A stretch of 64,000 nt of DNA from CAIYTF01 sp963664845 (GTDB lineage: Bacteria > Bacteroidota > Ignavibacteria > Ignavibacteriales > Ignavibacteriaceae): assembly GCA_963664845.1 (NCBI GenBank), contig OY761615.1, positions 3,596,001 through 3,660,000 on the forward strand. Direction: 5' to 3'. A program made the translations under genes and the position numbers. The notes beneath the pieces were generated by a model. That model saw only the letters and a list, made by a program, of their open reading frames with translations. It was not told where the DNA came from and did no database searches. Shown piece by piece: positions 36,576-44,027 of the stretch (its first letter is position 1; each line of letters opens with the position of its first letter).

Positions 36576-39245
36576 ATGCACCAACGTTACAATCTCTCTC
36601 TGGTATCCGTGTTTCTCTGCTTTATCTCTGCAGCATTCTTTTATTTGGGGATGGTGGTTACACACCATGATCTCACTCCGCCTAAACCGGTTGCACCTGT
36701 CATTGGTGATGATGATGATCCTGAGGCTGCGCTTGAGTTCCGTTACCGGATGATCGCGGGAGAGGGTAACACCCTCGATCCGCTGGCACGGATGCGAGCA
36801 ATTACGCACACCCGGGAAAACAACTCATCAAAGGCCCTCGAAAAAACGGTCGGTGCTCCTTCCTGGGTTAATCTGGGACCCGGAAACATTGGCGGGCGTA
36901 TCCGGTCAATCATTATAAAACCAAGCAATACAAGTGTACTGCTGGTTGGCGCCGTTGCCGGTGGAGTTTGGAAATCAACCAACGGAGGAACATCCTGGAT
37001 ACCGAAACTCGATAATGGTGTTCAGTTGGCAATTGGCTGTATGGTTGCTGACCCGGTTAATGAGAACATCATATATGCCGGAACAGGTGAAGGTTGGGGT
37101 AATTCTGATGCCGTTTATGGAGGTGGTATCTATAAGTCAACCGATTTTGGCGATACCTGGAATCTTCTTCCGGCAACTATAGCTGATGCCTGGACCTTCA
37201 GAAATGTGTTGAGACTGGCTGTTGATGCCAATGGGGTTATTTATGCTGCCACCAAAGCTACAAACCGGAAAGATGGCATCGGATCATATTATACAACAGG
37301 TGGCATTTTCAAATCGACCGATGGTGGCTCTTCATGGAAAAAAATCAACTCGGCAACTGCATCCGATAACTTCTTTAATCCCAAAGACATCATTGTATTG
37401 AACCCCACAACGCTGCTTTGTGCCACCGGCCCGGATGCAACTGTCCTCGGAGGAATATTCAAATCTACCAATGGCGGCACCGCGTGGACAAAAATTACTG
37501 CGGGCCTGCCAACTGCAGACTATGACCGGATCGCCTTTGCAAAAGACCCCGCCAATGCAAACAACATTTTTGCGGTCTTTGGCTCCAAAGTCATGACCTC
37601 ACCAATACTCGGACTGGAAAATATCTACAAATCCACCGATGCCGGATCCACGTGGAGTGCTTTGCCAAAGCCCCCAACATTGCAGTCAACAGGTGACAAG
37701 TCATATCTGAATGCTCAGGAATGGTATGACAACGTAATTGCCGTGAACCCGTTTAACTCCAATGTGGTTTTCGCCGGGGGAGTCGAGCTTATCAAATCCA
37801 CCGATGGGGGGACATCCTGGCAACAGACTTCTTATTGGCACCCCTATTACGGTTCACCTTTCTCTCACGCCGATCACCACGCGCTCGTGTTCGATCCGGT
37901 GACCCCCGACGTTTTATATGATGGGAATGATGGAGGGCTTTTTAAAACAACAGATGCCGGCGCCAGTTGGACCAGTCTGAATAACGGCCTTGAGATAACA
38001 CAGTTTTATGGAGGCGCAGTGGCGGCATCCGGAACAATTTTCCAGGGCGGCACTCAAGATAACGGACACTTGCAATATACCGGTTCAGGCACTGTCTGGG
38101 ATCAGGTGTATGGCGGTGATGGCGGCTATGCTGCCATCGATCAGAGCAACGCGAATGTTGCTTACGAAGAATACGTCTATCTCGATATTAGTAAATCAAC
38201 CGATGGGGGAGTGAACTGGAATTCCTGTACAAACGGTCTGACTGATGCAGGCTCTTCCTCCTTATGTCTGTTCATTGCTCCGTTTGCTCTCAATAAAGAT
38301 GCATCCAATGTGATGATTGCAGGATCCGATAAAGTATGGCTTACCACCGATGCTGCCAACAACTGGAATGCGATGAGCAATACGCTTGTCCCTTCGGCAA
38401 AAGTGAGCGCCGTAACCGTTGCCAATGCAACAGCAACCTATCTTGCATTTGCCGGAACCACTACCGGAAAAGTATTTAAATGTTCCGACCTTAATTCCAC
38501 ACTCGGGCAAAGCAATGTGTGGACCGATATAACTCCGCCTTCAAATAATGGTGCCTATGTGCGCCGGATTGTGCTCGATCCGAATGATAAGAAAAAAATC
38601 TATGTCTGCTATTCCGGTTACAATAATAACAGCACCGCAAAACACGTCTGGTATTCTGCCGACCAGGGAAGTTCATGGATCGATATTTCCGGCAATCTCC
38701 CCGATGTTCCGGTGCACACACTTGTTGTGGATACCAATACGCCAACAACTCTTTATATAGGCACTGAAACCGGTGTTTATCAAACTACTGACAGGGGAAC
38801 TTCCTGGGTTAATACTACCTCGGGAATGCCAACGTTCATTCCGGTTGAGGAACTGGTTTTGCAGAAAAGTACCAACCGGCTTTTCGCGTTCACTCATGGA
38901 AGAAGTGCCTTCATGACAACAACACCGCTGTTAATACGTAATAATGAAAGTGAATTGAAAGAAGGGATGACAATGCTGTTGAAACAGAATTATCCGAATC
39001 CTTTCAACCCTTCCACAAAAATTTCGTTTGTGCTGAGGCAGCGGGAAAATGTATCGCTTAAAGTATATGATGCAAAAGGCCGTGAGCTTGCAACCCTTCT
39101 CCAGACGGCCATGGAAGCCGGCGAACATACTGTCGATTTTAATCCGGAAAAACTGCAGGCGAATACACTTCCCAGCGGTGTTTATCTTTACGCGCTGCAG
39201 GCGGGTGTGACAAGGGAAGTGAAAAAAATGGTGTATATAAAGTGA
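36576..39245 (+). CDS. Large secreted BNR/sortilin-like beta-propeller with T9SS domain
   Basis: 889 aa. N-terminal hydrophobic export segment (LVSVFLCFISAAFFYLGMVV). From residue 100 to 780 repeats of the form GGVWKSTNGGTSW, GIYKSTDFGDTW, GIFKSTDGGSSW, YKSTDAGSTW, LFKTTDAGASW, VYQTTDRGTSW occur: Asp-box/BNR blades of one or two propellers as in VPS10 or xyloglucanase-type proteins. The last 90 residues are a T9SS sorting domain (QNYPNPFNPSTKI, final KKMVYIK). Surface-exposed or released; glycan binding or hydrolysis is possible but catalytic residues cannot be assigned. AAAGGG precedes the ATG. Confidence 0.9.
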   Translation: MHQRYNLSLVSVFLCFISAAFFYLGMVVTHHDLTPPKPVAPVIGDDDDPEAALEFRYRMIAGEGNTLDPLARMRAITHTRENNSSKALEKTVGAPSWVNLGPGNIGGRIRSIIIKPSNTSVLLVGAVAGGVWKSTNGGTSWIPKLDNGVQLAIGCMVADPVNENIIYAGTGEGWGNSDAVYGGGIYKSTDFGDTWNLLPATIADAWTFRNVLRLAVDANGVIYAATKATNRKDGIGSYYTTGGIFKSTDGGSSWKKINSATASDNFFNPKDIIVLNPTTLLCATGPDATVLGGIFKSTNGGTAWTKITAGLPTADYDRIAFAKDPANANNIFAVFGSKVMTSPILGLENIYKSTDAGSTWSALPKPPTLQSTGDKSYLNAQEWYDNVIAVNPFNSNVVFAGGVELIKSTDGGTSWQQTSYWHPYYGSPFSHADHHALVFDPVTPDVLYDGNDGGLFKTTDAGASWTSLNNGLEITQFYGGAVAASGTIFQGGTQDNGHLQYTGSGTVWDQVYGGDGGYAAIDQSNANVAYEEYVYLDISKSTDGGVNWNSCTNGLTDAGSSSLCLFIAPFALNKDASNVMIAGSDKVWLTTDAANNWNAMSNTLVPSAKVSAVTVANATATYLAFAGTTTGKVFKCSDLNSTLGQSNVWTDITPPSNNGAYVRRIVLDPNDKKKIYVCYSGYNNNSTAKHVWYSADQGSSWIDISGNLPDVPVHTLVVDTNTPTTLYIGTETGVYQTTDRGTSWVNTTSGMPTFIPVEELVLQKSTNRLFAFTHGRSAFMTTTPLLIRNNESELKEGMTMLLKQNYPNPFNPSTKISFVLRQRENVSLKVYDAKGRELATLLQTAMEAGEHTVDFNPEKLQANTLPSGVYLYALQAGVTREVKKMVYIK

Positions 39246-39783
39246 TGTATTGCCGGTAGCAAAACATCACATCGATATAGTTTATTTACCATCGTACGCA
39301 ACGATTCAAATTGACTTGCCACGAGCTTTAGGTCGTGGATCATTTGCACCAGCTGTAATTGGCTTTAGCCACTAATCAGTGTTACGGGTACTGGCTGAAG
39401 CCTTTGACAAAGCAATGGGGCAGTTTGCGTCACTTTAGATGTTAACGCTAATCTTGAATCGGAAATAGACAAAAGCGATTACTTACATAGCTCTCAGGCA
39501 TTACGACCTCCCTCGCTCTTTGAGCAATGGTGTCAACTTAACGGGCATAATGTACAGGTGTCGTTCCCGCGAAGGTCGAGTGCATCCGAGATCCCGGTTG
39601 GAGAATTTGGGTGAGGGTTTTGGTCTTATTAGATTGAGGTATTTATAAGATAGGTTAGTTATTATTCTATAATTCCTCTCCCTTCAATAAGTTTGTCAGC
39701 ATAAAGAGGACCAGTACAACTTAGGGAGAAGTCATTCTGGATCTTAAATACATAGGAAATAAATATATTATGAGGGTCAGGGT
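39246..39783. other. Gene-free repeat-containing region
   Basis: 540 bp. Holds CTTTAGCCACTAATCAGTG (a motif seen also near 14288 and 59196) and outer repeat copy E. No coding signal. Confidence 0.5.
39447..39655 (+). repeat. Outer dispersed repeat, copy E (occupied, right side decayed)
   Basis: GCTAATCTTGAATCGG at the left, CTCTTTGAG then CAATGGTGTCAACTTA (39525-39540), then a shortened type II interior (GTCGTTCCCGCGAAGG) that runs directly into GAGAATTTGGGTGAGGGT. The right inverted end is missing. Confidence 0.75.
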
Positions 39784-40653
39784 ATGTCAGCAATAAAAAA
39801 CAGTTTTATGTTTTTAATCATCATGTTTCTCGTCGGGGTTGCTTTGATTTCCTGCAAAGAGTCAATCGGCCCGATAGAAAAAGGTATGGAAAACACTGGG
39901 TTTGCACTTCAACTTACTGTTAAAGACCAACAGGGAAACGCAGTTCCAAATCTGAAAGTTTTTGGCGGCAATAAAATTAACGTATTGCCCGGAAATGAAA
40001 CCGGGTCCGCCTGGGCTACTGCAGTCTATAAGGCAAAACTTGTTGTTCAGGACACCGGGAAAACAACCATTCTTTTTCAGGACTCGATATATATTGTCCG
40101 CGCTGAAACCGATATTGCCCAATCAAACGCTTATTTGGGAACAACAGACCAGACCGGGATTTTCAGGACTGAAGATAAAATACGTTTTCCACAATTGTAT
40201 GATCTTCCGCGAATGATACTAACCTCTGAAGTGGAGCCGCAACCCATGGGAACCTTTTCTGTTTTGGACTCTTCCTGGTTTATATTGTATGACACCCTGA
40301 CCAAAAAACTACAGCGGGTTAATTATGTGCTCAATAAGAACAATAATGCATTCACCGTTATTTGGCAGCCCCAGCAACAATTCAAGGCACCTGCCATGCA
40401 GGCCACGCATCCTTCTGGCATAGACAAAATCAATAATCTCACGGGCAATGGGCTATTCCCTGATCTGACCTGGAAACTATCGCAAAATTATCCAAACCCT
40501 TTCAGTATCTCAACGGCTATTCAGTTTACCCTGCAGGCCAATGGCTATGTAACCTTGTTCTTGTATGATCTCAAGGGGAATCAGTATAAAACATTGGTGA
40601 TGAGCAATCTGATGGCCGGGCAGTATATGGTTTTTTATAATGACAATGAATAG
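39784..40653 (+). CDS. Lipoprotein with truncated T9SS sorting domain
   Basis: 289 aa. The N-terminus has a lipobox (GVALISCKES), so Cys24 or so should be lipidated. The middle opens with FALQLTVKDQQGNAVPNLKV, a carboxypeptidase-regulatory/Ig-like start. Near residue 235 the type IX sorting domain begins (LSQNYPNPFSISTAIQF) and runs to AGQYMVFYNDNE, where it stops; the usual final 25-30 residues (SGxYxYxL...K) are absent. A repeat-like sequence follows the stop immediately. Likely a decayed or recently shortened gene, or a lipoprotein that reuses the domain without secretion. Confidence 0.7.
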   Translation: MSAIKNSFMFLIIMFLVGVALISCKESIGPIEKGMENTGFALQLTVKDQQGNAVPNLKVFGGNKINVLPGNETGSAWATAVYKAKLVVQDTGKTTILFQDSIYIVRAETDIAQSNAYLGTTDQTGIFRTEDKIRFPQLYDLPRMILTSEVEPQPMGTFSVLDSSWFILYDTLTKKLQRVNYVLNKNNNAFTVIWQPQQQFKAPAMQATHPSGIDKINNLTGNGLFPDLTWKLSQNYPNPFSISTAIQFTLQANGYVTLFLYDLKGNQYKTLVMSNLMAGQYMVFYNDNE

Positions 40654-41283
40654 ACATAAAACTCTTCCCCTTTTAAAAAGGAGAGGCCGTGAGGGGTTAT
40701 CTTTGTCGCGAATCCTTTTCCTCGAACAATCGCAGAATTGCAGTGTTATTAATTTACCTTATGTGACCAGCGTTAGAACGAAGGTTTTAGATAAACATTG
40801 AAATCCGATTTTTAAGCCCTGTAAGGGCGGTATTATTGTAGAAAAATAACAGTCAGAATATTTTGGAGCCCGGAAAGTGCATCATCCCGCTTGCGGGGGG
40901 CGCCACAGTGGCATCAAATGTATATCATTCGTTCTCAAAGATGGGGAATTGGGTTTGATCATTCTGCGCCATAGAGCCTAATGAATGCCGAAAGTAGCAC
41001 GCTTCTTTTCTTATCTTTTGGCCGCTAGTGTATAAACCTGTCGACTTTTTATATTTCCGGCTAAGTTGGCATTTTAATAAAATGCATTATTTTTGTTGAG
41101 GGAATTTAATGTCACTGCGACCAGGTGCGCTGTTGAGTATCTGTATGCAGGAGGATTTACTTATCTATAAGACTGTTGAAATGTTTTTATGGATACATAT
41201 AAATCTGTATAAACGAAAGCAATGTTATAGTCAAAAAGACAAAATTCACTTTCTCTCTTAATTACTGAAATGAAGGAATGTTT
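40654..41283. other. Gene-free repeat-rich region
   Basis: 630 bp with CTTCCCCTTTTAAAAAGGAG (hairpin) at about 40664, a GCCCTGTAAGGGCGGTATTA piece at 40816 related to the repeats at 43261 and 63831, and an AT-rich leader for the next gene. No ORF of note. Confidence 0.5.
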
Positions 41284-42384
41284 ATGAAATCAGGGGTTGT
41301 TTTGACCACTTTATTCGTGATTTTCATCATGGGTTGTTCAAGTAGATCAAGAGATGCCTATGTCCACAAATATTCCAATTTAGTAGCTCTTACACGACAA
41401 AACCAAGTTCAACTCTTTGCCATAGTAAATGATTCTATTAGACAAATAGGTAAACTTGATTTCCCTCCTTACAGTAATGTTATTATTGGAAATAATGGGT
41501 GGATCGCTGCCATTCCTCCTGCTGCCCGTTTTAGTGATTCTGCAATTAAAAGGTGGGCGCATACATTCCCTCGTGAGTTTCTCTATATGAAAGAGAATAA
41601 TATGATTATGCTGGGGAAAATTGACCGTTATTATAATATTACTTATTTCCCAACAATCAAATTCCCACATGATCATCTAATCGAGACTGTTAAATTTTAT
41701 GATGACATTATGTTCATCGCGGGAAAGGGCACTGCCGGTTTAGGGGTGAAAGGATATGGTGAGAAGGCCAGCTTAGTAAACCTTGATGATCCAGAGAAAA
41801 AAATCATCCCCCTCGATATGCCAGAAGCTTTAAAAAAGGAAGGGAAAAGCATTGATGAAATACTATTTCGTGGTAATAAAATGATCTTAGTGGATGATTG
41901 TATCTATCCAAAATATTTATTTGAATATGATATAACATGTTTAATCACTCCTAAGTTAATAAATCAGTTTTCTCTTTACATACATGGCTCATATGAAAAG
42001 ATTGTAAAGGCACAAATATCCGAGAAATACATTACTTTAATGTCCACAATTGTTGGATCGGGAGGAAGTGCAAAAATTGTTACGGTACTTGATGTAAATA
42101 CTTATAAAGAGGTTAATGAGTTCTGGTCCTCTATGCCGGCAGTTGTGTTGCCCAACGAAAAAACAAAAGAGCTCCAAATTGTTGATTGTTGTCTGGTCGG
42201 AAATAATGTTTATTTTGTCGCTGATACTAATAAGGTATATTTTAAAAATGTATATGACAAAAATGCAAAAATAGGCGATAAATATATTGATGTAAACCGA
42301 CTAAAGAATGTAAAAAAAATATTTTCTTTGAATGGCCACTTATTACTTGTTGATGGCGACAATTTTGAATTGCTCAAGTTATGA
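41284..42384 (+). CDS. Lipoprotein of unknown function, propeller-like
   Basis: 366 aa from ATG 41284 (AAGGA 6 bases upstream; ATG 41278 is too close to it). Signal MKSGVVLTTLFVIFIMGCSS has a lipobox ending at Cys. The remainder has recurring short beta segments (YVHKYSNLVALTRQNQVQL in part, KFYDDIMFIAGKG, KLINQFSLYIHG, CCLVGNNVYFVADTN, NGHLLLVDGDNFELL) as in beta-propellers. Base composition is visibly more AT-rich than neighbouring genes and it is boxed in by repeats, suggesting acquisition. No family recognised. Confidence 0.65.
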   Translation: MKSGVVLTTLFVIFIMGCSSRSRDAYVHKYSNLVALTRQNQVQLFAIVNDSIRQIGKLDFPPYSNVIIGNNGWIAAIPPAARFSDSAIKRWAHTFPREFLYMKENNMIMLGKIDRYYNITYFPTIKFPHDHLIETVKFYDDIMFIAGKGTAGLGVKGYGEKASLVNLDDPEKKIIPLDMPEALKKEGKSIDEILFRGNKMILVDDCIYPKYLFEYDITCLITPKLINQFSLYIHGSYEKIVKAQISEKYITLMSTIVGSGGSAKIVTVLDVNTYKEVNEFWSSMPAVVLPNEKTKELQIVDCCLVGNNVYFVADTNKVYFKNVYDKNAKIGDKYIDVNRLKNVKKIFSLNGHLLLVDGDNFELLKL

Positions 42385-42939
42385 TGTAAGCATATATTAA
42401 AACCAAATGTTGTAGCGGTTACTTATGTGATAGCGAAATTAAAATAATTATTTCGGCTTTTATTTCAACATGCAAAATTGGCCAACCGTTAACCCGTCCG
42501 AGTACAAAATGAATAATAATCAAAACAGTCCCATAGAAATTTCCAGCCGAAGTAACCAGCAACTGATTATTCTGCAAGTGTTTGGGAAGGTCTGAAAACA
42601 TCTGTTAACTTTATTCAACAGGAATTCAAATAATGGGAAAATCGGATAAACCGCTAGTTCTTCTACGCGCTAATAATACGGTTGCTCATATACATTTCTC
42701 AAGAGAAGAATGATTATCAAAATCCGTAAGGGATGGCATTATTGTGGGATTTAAATAAAAGACACAACAGAACTCCCCAGGCATGACTGCATCGTTCATT
42801 TCCGCTGCGACTTCCTCCGATATCATAAATCCATCATGACAAACCCTTTCCAAACCAACGCGAAATCGTCGAAAACCGCAGTTTTAAAAAGCTAAATTGT
42901 GTTCAAATAGCTGACGATTTCATCAAGAAGACATATCTG
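42385..42939. other. Gene-free region
   Basis: About 555 bp, AT-rich, no supported ORF, no terminator with T run. It ends at the promoter and palindrome of the small protein. Confidence 0.4.
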
Positions 42940-42970
42940 TTTGAAATATTCTTTAAATAGTGTACATTTG
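42940..42970 (+). promoter_or_regulatory. Bacteroidota-type promoter of the small Cys protein
   Basis: TTTG (42940-42943), 19 nt, TACATTTG (42963-42970), an exact TAnnTTTG box. The expected start of transcription falls at or next to the ATG at 42977, so the mRNA would be leaderless. Confidence 0.6.
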
Positions 42971-42978
42971 TACACTAT
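42957..42978. promoter_or_regulatory. Perfect 22-bp palindrome covering -7 box and start codon
   Basis: ATAGTGTACA and TGTACACTAT are exact inverses separated by TT. The site overlaps the -7 element and the first two bases of the ATG, the ideal position for a repressor. Confidence 0.75.
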
Positions 42979-43189
42979 GAAACAGAAAGTTTTCTTCTCG
43001 GAATTGTATAAACGCGAAATTAAGCCAACTGAGGCCGATTATTGGGCTATTGTCCAGGCTGAGCTGCTCTACCGTATCACGGACATGAAAGAACGGGACT
43101 GCAGTTGCATGTACTGTAAAGAAAACCTTAAGAAATTCGAAAAAACACTAAAATCACTGCGAACTCAAAAGTCGAGTAAATTGAACTGA
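42977..43189 (+). CDS. Small protein with CxCxxC motif
   Basis: 70 aa (MKQKVFFSELYKREIKPTEA at the start). The centre has ERDCSCMYCKEN, three closely spaced cysteines that could bind metal, followed by a basic helical tail (KKFEKTLKSLRTQK). The frame is open to a TTG at 42941, but that codon is the -33 element of a good promoter, so ATG 42977 is favoured. No Shine-Dalgarno exists, consistent with a leaderless message. Could be a small regulator acting on its own palindrome; family unknown. Confidence 0.55.
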   Translation: MKQKVFFSELYKREIKPTEADYWAIVQAELLYRITDMKERDCSCMYCKENLKKFEKTLKSLRTQKSSKLN

Positions 43190-43260
43190 ACGGAATAGAC
43201 CCTGGCACTCTTCCGGCCTGCTTCATTTCTGTGAAACATCGTAATCCGAATTTAAAAGCC

Positions 43261-43445
43261 CTGAAAGGGCGAAATTATTGTAGGGCGGCATTGTTGTAGG
43301 GCAGCATTGGTGTCGGGCTCCTGCCCCGTGCAGTGCACGCCACACTACGTTGTGCAATGCACCATGCAATGCCCCAATCTGTGCACCGTGAGCTTGACCG
43401 CGTAACCATTCATTAAGTAATTTCTCTGTTAATTATTATCTGTAT
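43261..43445 (+). repeat. Long dispersed repeat, copy 1
   Basis: CTGAAAGGGCGAAATTATTG onward, then TCGGGCTCCTGCCCCGTGCA, TGCAATGCACCATGCAATGC and CATTCATTAAGTAATTTC. Nearly identical to 63831-63999 apart from a 16-nt extra segment (AGGGCAGCATTGGTGT area) and a few substitutions. It sits just upstream of the decayed AAA ATPase. Confidence 0.9.
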
Positions 43446-43466
43446 CAATAAACAAAAGTTGACACC

Positions 43467-43754
43467 ATGCAAAACCTCAGCACTGCAAATCACGGCTTTG
43501 AATTTATCAGGTCGCAGGAAATCAACAACAGCAATTTCCGCTCACTGCAATGGATTGTGATCGGGTTCCTTACTGGTGGCGCGGTCATCCTCTCGGAAAA
43601 ACCAAAATCCGGGAAGAATATACTCGCTCTCGATATCACCCTTGCAGTCTCCAAATTATTGCGCGCTATGACCAGACAGGCAATTCTCCGTAATCTGACT
43701 GGCAGAGGTGATCTGACTGCATCATCACAGGATTTCAACACAGATAATGATTAA
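43467..43754 (+). pseudogene. Decayed RepA-like AAA ATPase fragment
   Basis: 95 aa. FRSLQWIVIGFLTGGAVILS, then EKPKSGKNILALDITLAVSK strongly recalls the Walker A segment of RepA/AAA_25 ATPases (typically W(L/I)VEGLLPEGxxxLxGKPKxGKSxLALDxA). Here the first Gly is Glu and the last Ser is Asn, so nucleotide binding should be lost; the frame ends about 25 residues later while family members exceed 250 aa. ATG 43467 overlaps AAGTTGACACCAT, the inner end of the inverted-repeat element. Remnant of a plasmid, phage or integrative-element replication gene. Confidence 0.6.
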
Positions 43755-43836
43755 CATCGCGCAAATAAAAAAATGCGCAAAAGGTGGTAAAAGTGGTGGA
43801 ACTTATTTTATAACAATAACTTACAGCACTTAAAAC

Positions 43837-43891
43837 GGTAAAACTCCGGTAAAACTCCGGTAAAACTCCGGTAAAACTCTGGTCGAACTCG
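43837..43891 (+). repeat. 11-bp tandem repeat array
   Basis: Unit GGTAAAACTCC: three exact copies (43837-43869), then GGTAAAACTCT and a divergent GGTCGAACTCG. Lies 83 bp after the RepA-like fragment; iterons or degenerate coding repeats are both possible. Confidence 0.8.
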
Positions 43892-44027
43892 GTGGAATTT
43901 AACATGAATCATGGTCGAACTTGCGTTGGGCCTCCCTTTGCGAAAGGAAGGGGATGGGTTGTTTTTATCGGGTTCCACTAAGGTTATACTATCGCGTATA
44001 ACCTAAGGGCCAGCCTGAAGCTAACGC

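Noticed and set aside
42941..42976. TTG start for the small Cys protein
   Set aside because: The TTG coincides with the -33 promoter element and has no spaced ribosome site; ATG 42977 is preferred.
43837..43891. CRISPR-like array
   Set aside because: Units are 11 bp and contiguous with no spacers, and no cas gene is present.
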